Assembly: GCA_937980205.1 (NCBI GenBank)
Contig: CALJKW010000021.1
Location: 186,001 to 250,000, forward strand
Length of the DNA stretch: 64,000 nucleotides
Source of the DNA: an uncultured Myxococcales bacterium
GTDB lineage: Bacteria > Myxococcota > Myxococcia > Myxococcales > Myxococcaceae
Direction: 5' to 3'
The notes beneath the pieces were generated by a model, which saw only the letters and a list, made by a program, of their open reading frames with translations, did no database searches and had not been told where the DNA came from. The position numbers and the translations under genes were made by a program. Every line of letters begins with the position of its first letter. The stretch's first letter is position 1. Below are positions 8,161 through 17,156 of the stretch, piece after piece.

Positions 8161-8240
8161 AGCTCGCGGTTCGTGCCGTTGGACGGCGGCGCCGGGAGGC
8201 GCGCGAGGTGGCCGTGGAGGCTGCTAAACGAGGTGGTCGC

Positions 8241-8807
8241 TTGCGCTTCGGCGTGCCCCTGATGCTCCTGGCCCTGACCGGCTGCCCGGGAGCCTTCTAC
8301 TTCGGTGAGCCCGACGGCGGGGCCGGCTGCGGCGATCGCGCGTGCCCGGCGGGCCTCGTGTGCTCGGCGTCGGCGACGTGCGTCGAGTGCACGTCGAGCG
8401 CCGACTGCTCGACGCCGATGGCGATGTGCCTCGCCACGAGCGGGCGCTGCGTGCAGTGCGTGGGAGATGCCGACTGCGGCGCAGGGCACTTCTGCGAGCC
8501 CGTGACGCACCACTGCCTGCAGCGGTGCCGCGAGGACGACGAGTGCGTCTCGGACAGGTGCGCGCAGACGCGCACGCCGGCGATCTGCGTCGACTGCCGC
8601 GGTGCGGGCGACTGTCCGGCGGCGTCGGGCGCTCCGGTGTGCGACCCCGAGCGGGGCACCTGCGTTCGCTGCGCGTCCGACGCGCAGTGCAGCGGGGCCG
8701 GGCTGCGCTGTGACCGCATCACCGGCACCTGCCGCGAGTGCGTCTCGGCGGCCGACTGCGACGGCGGCGCCTGCGCGCGCGACGGACACTGCCTGCGCGC
8801 GAGGTGA
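8241..8807 (+). CDS. Cysteine-rich repeat lipoprotein
   Basis: This protein of about 188 residues has a lipoprotein signal ending in the lipobox LTGC. The rest is a series of Cys-rich units of about 35-40 residues (patterns CVECTSSADC, CVQCVGDADC, CVDCRGAGDC, CVRCASDAQC, CRECVSAADC). Such repeats are common in exported myxobacterial lipoproteins and probably form small disulfide knots. TTG 8241 is chosen because it directly precedes the signal peptide and follows CGAGG; GTG 8208 in the same frame is the alternative. Role unknown. Confidence 0.65.
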   Translation: MRFGVPLMLLALTGCPGAFYFGEPDGGAGCGDRACPAGLVCSASATCVECTSSADCSTPMAMCLATSGRCVQCVGDADCGAGHFCEPVTHHCLQRCREDDECVSDRCAQTRTPAICVDCRGAGDCPAASGAPVCDPERGTCVRCASDAQCSGAGLRCDRITGTCRECVSAADCDGGACARDGHCLRAR

Positions 8808-8819
8808 GGCTCTGCGCGG

Positions 8820-9479
8820 CTACTTCTTCGAGGCGGGCATGTTCAGCCGCGACAGGTAGTCGGTGACGGCGACGAGCTCTTTGTCGGTGAACGAACGCAG
8901 CATCCGCACCATGTCGGGGTCGGCGTTCTTGCGGTGGCCGTCGCGAATGTCGGTCGACTGCCGGAGCATGTACGGGTAGTGCTGGCCGGCGAGCACGGGC
9001 ATGAACCTGGCCGCGTCACCCTCGCCGCGAGCGCCGTGACAGGATCTGCAGCCGCGCTCGTAGAGCTGCGCGCCCAGCTCGAGCTCGGTGCCGGGGCCGA
9101 TGCCGTTGTCCTGCGGCACCGGCAGCGTCGCGATGTACGCGGCGACGTCGGCGAGCTTCCGGTTCGGGAGCGTGACCGCGTACGGGTGCATCATCGGGTT
9201 GTTGCTGACGCCGGCGCGCATGTCGGCGAGCTGCTTGAGCAGCACCGTCGGGTGCTGGCCGGCGAGCTGGGGAAAGGTGCCGTCGACCCGGCCCGCTCCG
9301 GAGGGCAGGTGACACCCCGCGCAGAGCTCGTAGACCGCGGCGCCGGCCTTGGCGTCACCCGTCTTCGAGATCTCGGTGAGCTGGGCAGTGCTCAGGGGGA
9401 AGAACTTCTGCGGCGACCGCGCGAGGCCAACCGAGGCCGTCAGCACCGCCAGGATCAGGACCGGTCGAAGGCGCCTCAT
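8820..9479 (-). CDS. Diheme c-type cytochrome (cytochrome c4-like)
   Basis: This 219-aa exported protein has a signal peptide (to about residue 20) and two cytochrome c domains with haem-binding CAGCH and CRSCH. Each domain has downstream methionine candidates (MMHPYA and FMPVLAGQHYPYM). The layout of two class-I domains of about 95 residues resembles cytochrome c4 and similar periplasmic electron carriers. It stands alone, convergent with the lipoprotein gene. The partner oxidase or reductase is not in the window. Confidence 0.85.
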   Translation of the reverse strand: MRRLRPVLILAVLTASVGLARSPQKFFPLSTAQLTEISKTGDAKAGAAVYELCAGCHLPSGAGRVDGTFPQLAGQHPTVLLKQLADMRAGVSNNPMMHPYAVTLPNRKLADVAAYIATLPVPQDNGIGPGTELELGAQLYERGCRSCHGARGEGDAARFMPVLAGQHYPYMLRQSTDIRDGHRKNADPDMVRMLRSFTDKELVAVTDYLSRLNMPASKK

Positions 9480-9541
9480 CTCGGGAAACGACTAACCCTG
9501 GGGCCCGGCCGCGGCAGCGGTTTGTGGCCTGAGCCGGCGTC

Positions 9542-10222
9542 TCATGCCAGGGGTTGAACCGCCTTGAGTCGCCTCATCAGCACGAGCGCGAAGGTCGCCA
9601 TCCACACGAGCCAGCCGCCGAGCATGATGCGCTCGTAGAGGCCCATGAGCGGCGTGTGGCCCTCCGCGGTGTGCGGGGCGAGGCGGCTCATGAGCACTCC
9701 GAACGTGAGCAGCACGCCGGCCGAGGCGGCGGCGAGGAGGCGGAACCACCTGCCGAGCGCCACGGCGCTCAGCGTCATCTCGGCGAGGATGAGCGACACG
9801 GTGAGGCCGCTGAGCACGAGGTGGCCGACGTCGTTGGCGGTCATCGGCGCTCCGACCGTCATCGCCTCGCGCGAGGTCATCGGGAAGAAGAGCCAGGCGA
9901 CGCCGACGACGGTGCTGCCGAAGACGAGCACCGCGGCGGCGCGAAGTGCGCGCTGCGGTCCGGCAGCTCGCCAGATGCCGGTCGCGAAGCCGGCGAGCAG
10001 GAAGGTGAAGACCGGCAGCATCGCCTGCAGGAAGGGCTTGCTCGGCGCTGCGGTCGCCGAGAGCTCGCTGACCGCCTGATCGAGGCGGTCGTAGCCGGGG
10101 TACAGCGCGGCGGCGACGACGTCGTTCAGCAGCACGTACGCGAGCGCGTAGAACACGCCGCACGAGAGCAGCGCCCGCGTCAGCGCGCGCTCCTGGCCGG
10201 CGGGCAGGGTGGCGGTCGTCAC
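9542..10222 (-). CDS. DUF998 family integral membrane protein
   Basis: This 226-aa protein has about six membrane segments and the DUF998 features DRLDQAVSELSATAAP near the first loop and GHLVLSGLTV later. Function is unknown. GTG 10222 overlaps the stop of the upstream hydrolase (GTGA), so the two are translationally coupled. The frame is open far upstream, but only as the shadow of the hydrolase gene. Confidence 0.75.
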   Translation of the reverse strand: MTTATLPAGQERALTRALLSCGVFYALAYVLLNDVVAAALYPGYDRLDQAVSELSATAAPSKPFLQAMLPVFTFLLAGFATGIWRAAGPQRALRAAAVLVFGSTVVGVAWLFFPMTSREAMTVGAPMTANDVGHLVLSGLTVSLILAEMTLSAVALGRWFRLLAAASAGVLLTFGVLMSRLAPHTAEGHTPLMGLYERIMLGGWLVWMATFALVLMRRLKAVQPLA

Positions 10223-11271
10223 CGCGCCTCCTGCTGACGGGCTTCGGCGGGTGGGCGCGCGGGGCGCGGCGGCATCTGGGGCTCGCACATCGGCCGCACG
10301 CGGTTCGCCATCACGGCGTTGAACCGCTGCGGCTCGTCCGCGAAGAGCTGGTGCCCCGAGCTCTCGAACCAGACGACCTGCTTGAACGGCGCGCTGAGCG
10401 CGTCGACGTACGCGAGGCTGTGCTGGGGCGGGACCCAGTGATCGTTGCGGCCGAGGAAGACGAAGACGGGCATCTTCAGCGCCGGCACGAGCTCGAGGAG
10501 GTTGAGCTTCGAGACCTCCGGCCACATCGCGTCCATCGTGAAGCGGAAGCCGCGGAGCACGTCGGGCAGATCGCTCAGGGCCGACTCGGGTGAGCTCAGC
10601 ACGGCCCTGCCGAGCTTCCACAGCTCGCCCGGCCCGAGCTGGCCTTCCAGCCGTTGGATGGTGGTGCGCTCGGTGAAGACGCTGCTCGCGGGGTACGGCG
10701 GCGGGCCGATGGCGCGCAACTTCTGCAGCGCCTTGCGATTGCCCAGCAGGTCCGCGATGGCGAGCGCCCAGGAATACGACGCGGCCTCGGCGGCGGGCCA
10801 GTCGCCGAGCTGCGCCGCCCCGACGTACAGCGCGACCTTCTCCGGGAAGCGGGCGGCGTAGAGCGTGCCGAGCAGGGTGCCCCACGAGTGGCCGAAGATG
10901 ACGACCTTCGTCTTCTCGAGCCGCGCGCGGACCTCGTCGACGAGCTCGTCGAGATCGGCGAGGAAGCGCTCGACCGTCATGCTGGACCGGGGGATGTGAC
11001 GATCGAAGGATCTGCCGGTGCCGCGCTGCTCCCAGTAGACGACGGTGAAGCTGTCTTCGACGGGCGCGTTGAAGTGCCGCAGCAGCGCGGTGTCGCTGAA
11101 GCCGGGGCCGCCGTGCAGCACGACGAGCGGGGGATTCGAGGTGCTCGCGCCGCGGATCAGCACCCACTGATCCACGCCGCCGAGGCGAAGCTTCAGGATC
11201 TCGGCGACGCTGCCGGCGCGGACGGTGCCGTCTGGCGAACGAAACGGTGGGGTACGGCCGAGACGTCTCAT
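10219..11271 (-). CDS. Alpha/beta hydrolase, proline iminopeptidase-like
   Basis: This 350-aa hydrolase has the oxyanion motif LHGGPGFSD, the WEQRGTGRS segment and the nucleophile elbow GHSWG. A late GHQLFADEP supplies a histidine, and FLGRNDHWVP the acid region. This set is typical of proline iminopeptidase-like (peptidase S33) enzymes, but the substrate cannot be read. The C-terminal tail is Pro/Arg rich and without structure. There is no signal peptide. It is coupled to the DUF998 gene by a GTGA overlap. Confidence 0.8.
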   Translation of the reverse strand: MRRLGRTPPFRSPDGTVRAGSVAEILKLRLGGVDQWVLIRGASTSNPPLVVLHGGPGFSDTALLRHFNAPVEDSFTVVYWEQRGTGRSFDRHIPRSSMTVERFLADLDELVDEVRARLEKTKVVIFGHSWGTLLGTLYAARFPEKVALYVGAAQLGDWPAAEAASYSWALAIADLLGNRKALQKLRAIGPPPYPASSVFTERTTIQRLEGQLGPGELWKLGRAVLSSPESALSDLPDVLRGFRFTMDAMWPEVSKLNLLELVPALKMPVFVFLGRNDHWVPPQHSLAYVDALSAPFKQVVWFESSGHQLFADEPQRFNAVMANRVRPMCEPQMPPRPARPPAEARQQEAR

Positions 11272-11314
11272 GGCTCACCTCGAGCGCTCAAAGAGGCTGC
11301 ATCGCGGATGCCAG

Positions 11315-12208
11315 CTACCAGCGGCCGGCGACGCCGTAGCTCGAGCTGCCGCGGATGGGGTCGTAGGCGACCACGGGCGTGAGGCCCGCGAGCCTGCGGT
11401 GGAAGTACGGGACCATGAAGCCGGCGAAGCCGCCGAGCAGCGCGCCGACCAGCGTGTCCGTCGGGAAGTGGTTGCCCGACTCGATGCGGGCGAAGGCGGT
11501 GAGGCCGCTGAGCGCGAGGCCTCCGCCGAGCACGAACCAGCGGGCCGGCGAGTCGGGGTGCCGCAGGAAGAACGTGGTCGTGAGCGCCGTCGTCGCGGCG
11601 GTGACGAGCGCGGTGTGGCCCGAGGGCACCGAGAGCTCCTGGTCGAAGGTCGACAGCGGGACGTCGACGTCGGAGTAGCGGACCGGGCGGGGGCGGCGAA
11701 ACGCGAACTTGAAGACCGTGTTCATGGCGCCGGTGAGCGACACGGCCTCGACGACCACGATGGCGTCGTTGACGAAGTCGAGCACCGGCGAGTCGGTGGG
11801 CAGCACGAGGCTCTCGACGCCGAGGTAGGCGATGGGCAGCAGCAGGCTGCTGAGCAGCGCGGCGTCGCTGAACGTGCTCCAGCCCGCCGAGCTGGGGAGC
11901 TTGCTGCGCCCCACCGGGTAGCGATCGAACGCGCTCAGGTCCGCGGGGTCGCAGCGGCCGTTGCCGATCGGGCGGCGGCAGGAGATGTCGCCCTCGAGGC
12001 TCGGCTTGATCATGACGTCGATGAGCACGAACAGCGCCAGCGAGCCGACCGTGACGGTCGCCTCGACGGGCAGGTCGACCTTGTAGACGGCGAGGTGGCG
12101 CTCGTACTCGAGCGGCTCGGTGGGCACGAGCGGCGGGGGGTCGGCGAGGGGCACGTCGTCGGGCTCGGCGGCCAGCAGCGAGGAAGCGATGACGATGAGA
12201 GCGAGCAT
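11315..12208 (-). CDS. PAP2-family phosphatase (membrane)
   Basis: This 297-aa protein has an N-terminal signal or anchor, about five membrane helices, and the three PAP2 motifs KFAFRRPRP, PSGHT and RIESGNHFPTD. These bind phosphate and supply the catalytic histidines for dephosphorylating lipid phosphates such as undecaprenyl-PP or phosphatidate. ATG 12208 lies 2 nt after the stop of the outer-membrane protein gene, so they form an operon. Two cysteines in the extracellular loop (SCRRPIGNGRCDP) could form a disulfide. Confidence 0.85.
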   Translation of the reverse strand: MLALIVIASSLLAAEPDDVPLADPPPLVPTEPLEYERHLAVYKVDLPVEATVTVGSLALFVLIDVMIKPSLEGDISCRRPIGNGRCDPADLSAFDRYPVGRSKLPSSAGWSTFSDAALLSSLLLPIAYLGVESLVLPTDSPVLDFVNDAIVVVEAVSLTGAMNTVFKFAFRRPRPVRYSDVDVPLSTFDQELSVPSGHTALVTAATTALTTTFFLRHPDSPARWFVLGGGLALSGLTAFARIESGNHFPTDTLVGALLGGFAGFMVPYFHRRLAGLTPVVAYDPIRGSSSYGVAGRW

Positions 12209-12210
12209 GG

Positions 12211-15200
12211 TCAGAACCCCGGGTTGGAGAAGAGGGCACCGGCGGCGAAGCTGAATCGCCAGCCACCGTCGATGCCGTGGTGAAGGGAGAGGCCCAGGCC
12301 CAGGGTGTCGACGAGCGACCACCAGGCGCCTCCGCCGAGGCTCAGGTGCCAGCGGTCGGCGAACCCGGGGCCGAACGCGCGCCCGTGATCGACCGAGAGG
12401 TTGAGCCCCAGCGAGCTGGGCAGCACTGTCTCGAAGCGGACGAGGTCGACGCGCAGATCGCTCGAGTGGGCGAAGACGAAGCTGCCGGCGAGCTGCTCCT
12501 GGCGGTACGCGCGCAGCCACGGCTCGCCGAGCGTGGGCGCGAAGTAGAACGGGTACGAGCCGACGATGCCCTCGGCGAGCACGCGGGTGAGCAGCACGAC
12601 GCGCGCGCTGCGATCGAACGGCACGGCGGCGGCCGCCCCGGCCCGGTAGGTGATGGAGAAGTCGGCGCCGCGCAGGACGTCGGCGCGGCCCTCGAGCGAG
12701 GCGTGCAGGGCGACTCCGCGCCGCGGCAGCGTCAGGCTGTCGAAGGTGTTGAGGTCGACGAAGAAGCGGGCGCCGGCGAACCAGCGCGGGCCGAGCGCGT
12801 CGTGGCGGACGTCGGGGGAGACCGACACGAAGCGGCCCGGGGTCGCCTCGGTGACGATGAGCTGACCGAGCGCCTGCGCTCCGGCGCGCGAGCGGCCTCC
12901 GCCGAACGTGCCGGTGAGGCCCCAGCGGGTGTCGAGGCGCGCCTGCCGCACGCGGAACCAGTCGGCCGTCGCGGCGTCGGGCACGCGCTCGTTGGTGAAG
13001 CCGAAGAAGTTCCGCGTGTGGCTGGGAGAGGCGAGGGCGAGATCGAGCTGCTGGTCGAGGCCGAAGGCGGTGTCGGGGAAGAGGCCGCGCCAGGTGAAGA
13101 GGGCGCCGAGCGTGGCGGTGGCGAGGTACGAGCCGACGTCGTGCCGCTGCGCGAAGGGGCTCTTCTTCCAGCCCGGCACGACGTGGCTGTAGACGCCGCC
13201 GAGGTAGAGCCCGTTGTCGGGGTTCACCAGCAGGCCGGGAGTGAAGGTGCCGACGTCGGGGGCGTGGTTCTCGGCCGGGTCGTACTGGTTGAGCGCCGCG
13301 CGCGGAGAGCGCTCGTCGGCAACCTCGTGAAGCCCCTCGATGCGCGCGCCGTCCTCGGCGTCGTGGACGTGCAGCGCCGGGAAGGCGGTGGGGCTCGCGG
13401 CGGTGACGAGGTCGTCTCCGGTGCCGCCGACGAAGCGGACGAGCACGGCGTCGTGAGGCTTGCCGTGGATCTCGAGCACGTCGTCGGCGCCGAGCGCGTA
13501 GAGGTTCAGCTCGTGGGTCTCGTGCGGGTCGATGGTGCGGTCGAAGTACGGCTCGGGGCGATCGCGGCGGCGCACCGTGACGCGCAGCTGGCCTTTCTGC
13601 TCGTAGAACAGGTCGAAGGCGTCGCGGTGGGTCGAGCCCACCACGTCGACGGCGGTGGCCACGCGCGCGTAGAAGGCGGCGGCGAGCTTCGGCAGCGCGT
13701 CGCGCCGGGACTTCAGCGCCGCGGCGATGCGCGCGCCGTCGAGCGCGTAGGTCTCGGCGTGCCAGGTCTCGCGAAAGGCGGCGTCGATGACGTCGTCGCT
13801 CAGCGCTGCCTGCACGCGCTCGGCGGTGGCGAGCCACTGCGCCCGGCTCAGCCGGTTGAGCAGCGCCGCGTCGACGTCGCGCGCGTTGTAGAGCTGCCAG
13901 TCGAGCGGGCCGAGCGCGGGCCCGTACGGCTGCAGGCTGCGCGCCTGCGCGACCATCAGCCGCGCGACGGCGAGGCCGGCGCCGTCCCAGCTCGAGAACG
14001 CCTGGTCGCGATCGAGCGGAACGGGCTCGTAGCGGACGGCGCCTTCGGGCTCTTCGAACGCGGCGAAGCGCCACTGCCCCTTGTGGCGGTCCCAGTCGCC
14101 GATGAGCAGGTCGAGCAGCCGCGCGCGCAGCATCGCCTCCTGGTCGAGGTGGTGCTTCCACGGCTTGTCGTGCAGCCGCTCGAGCAGCTCGTCGAAGTCG
14201 TCGAAGCGCTTCGCGCCCGCGCCGAAGTGCGGCGGCAGCGCGCCGTCGTCCGGCAGCTTCGGGCGCTGCTCGAGCAGCACGACCTCGTCGGAGATGAAGT
14301 CGGCGTAGCTGCCCAGGGCCGGCTGCCGGGGCAGGAACATGAGCCTCGGCGCGGTGTGCAGGAGCCCGACCGCGCCGGCGAGCGGGGCGACGGCGAGCGC
14401 CGCTTCCGGGTGGTTCGCGGTGTAGCCGTGCGCGAGCAGGCGCGAGAGCGCGTCGACCCGGTGGAAGGGGCGCGGCAGCATGCGCGTCGACTCTTTCGTG
14501 GTGGAGCGGATCGCCCAGTCGCCGCCCATCGGGTCTCTCGCGCGCAGCGAGTTGGTCTGGCCGCTGCCGCCGAGGCGGTACGGCTGCAGGCCTCCCTGCT
14601 CGACGTCGAGGTTCAGCACGTCGTACGGCAGGTTCAGCGCGAACGCTTCGCTGTAGAACGTGCCGGCGAAGAACTTCACCGCGCGCGGGAACTGCCAGAC
14701 GGGCTGCTTCGAGAAGCTCGCCGATGCGGCGGTGGGCAGCTCGCCGTCGGCGCGCGCTGCGGGCGCCGTCGCGGGTCTCTGCACGGGGGGCAGCGCGGCC
14801 TCGAACAGCAGCTCGGACGAGGGCGAGAGCCACCGCGCGACGCCTTCGCCGCCGGCGTCGAGGGAGAGCTCGAGCCAGCCGGGCGAGGCCGAGGCGAAGT
14901 CGGGCGGCTGCGGCGCCGCGACGGGGCGGCCGGCGCGCGCCGAGGTGCCGCTGATGAGCTGGGCCTGGTGCGCGAGCTCGAGGTACTGCTGGCTGGCGTC
15001 GTGGCCGGAGACGAAGACGTAGCGGCCGTTGCGCTCGGCCTCGTCGCGGAGGAGCTCGGCCCACGAGCGCACGAGCGGGTGGGCCTGGTGCTGCTCGACG
15101 AGGCCTGCCTGGCGCGCGAGGACCTTCAGGCTGCCGACGAGCGGCGCCGGCTCGAGGTGGGCCGCCGCGGTGAAGGCGCCGCCGAGCTCGCCCCAGCTCT

Positions 15201-15927
15201 TCAGCGGGTGATGGGTCGCGACGATGAGGCGCCGGTCGCGCCAGTCGCGGAGCACCGAGACGAGCTCGGCCTCGAACGCGGCGCGGCTCTTCGTCTGGCA
15301 GCGCTGGTTCAGCTCGGGGTCGTCCGCGTCGAGCTGCATCCACCACTGCGAGTCGAGCAGCAGCAGGCCGACCTGCCGCGTGAGCTCGACGACGACGGGG
15401 GTCCCGCACGCCGGCTCGGGCATCACGTCGAGCTCGCGATCGGTCGCCGCCTCGTACGTGCGGTTCAAGAGCTGCCGCAGCCGCGTGACGGCGCGGGTGC
15501 CCTCGGACGCGAAGTCCTGGTGGCCGGGCAGGAACCAGACGCGGCCTCCGCGGGCGACGAAGTCGCGGGTTGCGTCGACGTGCGCGAGGACTGCGCGCTC
15601 GGCGGTGGCGCGCTCCGGGTGCTCTTCCGCGGGCAGCTCGCCCGCGCAGTAATTGCCGGTGAAGACGACGACGGTGCTCTTCGGGTCGAGCGACTCGAGC
15701 CGCCGCGCGAGCGCGTCGAGCGCCGGCGTGCGGCCGTCGCCGTTCGAGCCGCCGGCGAACACGAGCGTCAGCGCGCGTGGGGTCTTGCTCGGCTTGCCCG
15801 CTGCGAACACTCCGGTGGCCGCCAGCAGCACGGCGACGGTGGCGACCTGGAGAGTGCGGCGCACGCCTGAAGCGGTGACGCAAGAGCCGCGCCCTGCGCC
15901 GCGGGTACGTCCCCGTCGTCGGGCCAT
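12211..15927 (-). CDS. Large outer-membrane beta-barrel protein with degenerate metallophosphoesterase domain
   Basis: This protein has 1238 residues. It has a signal peptide (hydrophobic core about residues 26-43), an N-terminal calcineurin-like phosphoesterase fold (about 50-330), a middle region of about 450 residues without a clear family, and a C-terminal half rich in alternating hydrophobic and aromatic strands that ends in Phe, as outer-membrane barrels do. The metal motifs are altered: FAGGSN (57-62) in place of the first Asp motif, GNYC (91-94) for GDxx, GHQD (135-138) for GNHD and GHDA (308-311) for GHxH, while HH at 239-240 remains. It may be a pseudo-enzyme. A GTG at 15864 is an alternative start. 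The PAP2 gene follows by 2 nt. Confidence 0.7.
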   Translation of the reverse strand: MARRRGRTRGAGRGSCVTASGVRRTLQVATVAVLLAATGVFAAGKPSKTPRALTLVFAGGSNGDGRTPALDALARRLESLDPKSTVVVFTGNYCAGELPAEEHPERATAERAVLAHVDATRDFVARGGRVWFLPGHQDFASEGTRAVTRLRQLLNRTYEAATDRELDVMPEPACGTPVVVELTRQVGLLLLDSQWWMQLDADDPELNQRCQTKSRAAFEAELVSVLRDWRDRRLIVATHHPLKSWGELGGAFTAAAHLEPAPLVGSLKVLARQAGLVEQHQAHPLVRSWAELLRDEAERNGRYVFVSGHDASQQYLELAHQAQLISGTSARAGRPVAAPQPPDFASASPGWLELSLDAGGEGVARWLSPSSELLFEAALPPVQRPATAPAARADGELPTAASASFSKQPVWQFPRAVKFFAGTFYSEAFALNLPYDVLNLDVEQGGLQPYRLGGSGQTNSLRARDPMGGDWAIRSTTKESTRMLPRPFHRVDALSRLLAHGYTANHPEAALAVAPLAGAVGLLHTAPRLMFLPRQPALGSYADFISDEVVLLEQRPKLPDDGALPPHFGAGAKRFDDFDELLERLHDKPWKHHLDQEAMLRARLLDLLIGDWDRHKGQWRFAAFEEPEGAVRYEPVPLDRDQAFSSWDGAGLAVARLMVAQARSLQPYGPALGPLDWQLYNARDVDAALLNRLSRAQWLATAERVQAALSDDVIDAAFRETWHAETYALDGARIAAALKSRRDALPKLAAAFYARVATAVDVVGSTHRDAFDLFYEQKGQLRVTVRRRDRPEPYFDRTIDPHETHELNLYALGADDVLEIHGKPHDAVLVRFVGGTGDDLVTAASPTAFPALHVHDAEDGARIEGLHEVADERSPRAALNQYDPAENHAPDVGTFTPGLLVNPDNGLYLGGVYSHVVPGWKKSPFAQRHDVGSYLATATLGALFTWRGLFPDTAFGLDQQLDLALASPSHTRNFFGFTNERVPDAATADWFRVRQARLDTRWGLTGTFGGGRSRAGAQALGQLIVTEATPGRFVSVSPDVRHDALGPRWFAGARFFVDLNTFDSLTLPRRGVALHASLEGRADVLRGADFSITYRAGAAAAVPFDRSARVVLLTRVLAEGIVGSYPFYFAPTLGEPWLRAYRQEQLAGSFVFAHSSDLRVDLVRFETVLPSSLGLNLSVDHGRAFGPGFADRWHLSLGGGAWWSLVDTLGLGLSLHHGIDGGWRFSFAAGALFSNPGF

Positions 15928-15956
15928 CGCAAGACGTGCAGCGGGCCGGCGCTGCG

Positions 15957-16018
15957 GCGCAATCGGTGCAGCGGCGCACGGCGCTGAGCCGCACTGTGGC
16001 GCGGGCGCGGGAGTTGCT
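15957..16018 (+). promoter_or_regulatory. Palindrome plus -24/-12 promoter for DUF4956-pyruvate kinase operon
   Basis: GCGCA-ATCGG-TGCAG is at 15957-15971. After 31 nt comes GGGCGCG-GGAG-TTGCT at 16003-16018 (GG-N10-GC). The ATG lies 14 nt beyond, which would leave almost no leader. Confidence 0.5.
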
Positions 16019-16031
16019 GTGACGGCCAGCC

Positions 16032-17156
16032 ATGAACACGCCCGCGCCGGTCGTCACGCCCCCGACCGCCCCCGTCGTGAAGCCGGCCGCGCCGCCGGCC
16101 GGCGCGCCGTCGCCGCTCGCGCAGATCGGCAAGATGTTGGGGTACTTCCTGGTGCTGACGGCGGGCCTGCGCGTGCTCGACCTGACGCTCGCCGCGCTGG
16201 CGGAGAGCGGGCCGCTTCACGGGCTCAAGCGCGTGAGCGGGCTCATCGAGTCGATCCTCGACGTGAACAAGAACCTCGACGAGCTGATCGTCACGGGCTT
16301 CACGCTGGTGATCACGTTCCTGCTCGTGGCGCCGGTCTCGTGGGTGCTGAAGGTCACGCGCGGCGACGAGCGCGAGCCGTCGCTGACGCAGACGCTGATC
16401 GTGCTGAGCATGATCGTCGCCGGCGTCACGCTGCTCATCCAGGACAGCCTCGCCCGCTCGTTCGGTCTCGTCGGCGTGGTCGCGGCGGTGCGCTACCGCA
16501 ACTCGCTCAAAGACTCGAAGGACGCCGTCTACGTCTTCCTCGCGCTCGGCATCGGCATGGCGTGCGGGCTGCACGCCTATCCCGTCGCGGCGCTGCTGAG
16601 CTTCCTCGAGTGCGCGGTGCTGCTCGGGCTGTGGATGCTGCAGCGGCGCGGCGCGCTGCCCGAGGCGACGCTGCTCGAGCGCCTGCGGGTCGCCGAGCGG
16701 CGCGGCGCCCGCACCGCCGAAGAGGCCCTGGCGTGGTTGACGCCCGACGCGCGCCAACGGCTCGAGGAGGACCTGCGCACCCAGAGCCGGCTCATCACGA
16801 TGGCGACCGTGCTGGCCGCGCGGCACGGCAAGCGCGCGAACGCGGCGCTCACCGTGCAGATCCAGGGCGGGGCCGGCACCCGCGACCGCGTGAACTCGGA
16901 GCTCATGCACCACGGCGGCGGGTGGCAGTTGCTCGACGCCATCGAGCGCGACGGGGTGACGACGCTCGAGTACCTGGGCCGGGTGCCGCGGCGAAAGGCG
17001 CCGCCGGTGAAGCTCATCGAGCGACTGCAGAAGGCGGACTCCGGCGTGCAGCACGTCGCGTTCCGGTCGCTGCGGAAGATGCTGCCCGAGAAGATCGACG
17101 CCGACGGCGCCGGCGCGACGGCAGTGGCGAGCGCGCCCACGAAGGCGGCCGCATGA
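16032..17156 (+). CDS. DUF4956 domain membrane protein
   Basis: This 374-aa protein has a Pro/Ala-rich N-terminus and about four or five membrane segments. The DUF4956 hallmark is DSLARSFGLVGVVAAVRYRNSLKDSKDAVYVFLALGIGMA. A cytosolic tail of about 170 residues follows the last helix. DUF4956 proteins often sit beside polyphosphate-polymerase (VTC) or CotH-like genes; none is here. Instead its stop overlaps the start of an atypical pyruvate kinase (ATGA), which suggests the two proteins are made in a fixed ratio. Function unknown. Confidence 0.8.
   Translation: MNTPAPVVTPPTAPVVKPAAPPAGAPSPLAQIGKMLGYFLVLTAGLRVLDLTLAALAESGPLHGLKRVSGLIESILDVNKNLDELIVTGFTLVITFLLVAPVSWVLKVTRGDEREPSLTQTLIVLSMIVAGVTLLIQDSLARSFGLVGVVAAVRYRNSLKDSKDAVYVFLALGIGMACGLHAYPVAALLSFLECAVLLGLWMLQRRGALPEATLLERLRVAERRGARTAEEALAWLTPDARQRLEEDLRTQSRLITMATVLAARHGKRANAALTVQIQGGAGTRDRVNSELMHHGGGWQLLDAIERDGVTTLEYLGRVPRRKAPPVKLIERLQKADSGVQHVAFRSLRKMLPEKIDADGAGATAVASAPTKAAA

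Noticed and set aside
11298..11313. GG-N10-GC element before the hydrolase at 10219-11271
   Set aside because: Lies in the 3' end of the PAP2 gene region with no palindrome at the expected distance; GG-N10-GC alone is common in such DNA.
12277..15870. Plus-strand open frame of 1197 codons antisense to the outer-membrane protein gene
   Set aside because: Its composition (long Glu/Arg/Ala/Gly runs) and lack of any domain mark it as a GC-bias shadow of the minus-strand gene.
11315..16132. Single minus-strand frame of 1605 codons
   Set aside because: Only its last 297 codons (PAP2 phosphatase) are real; the rest is a shadow of the barrel gene in a neighbouring frame.
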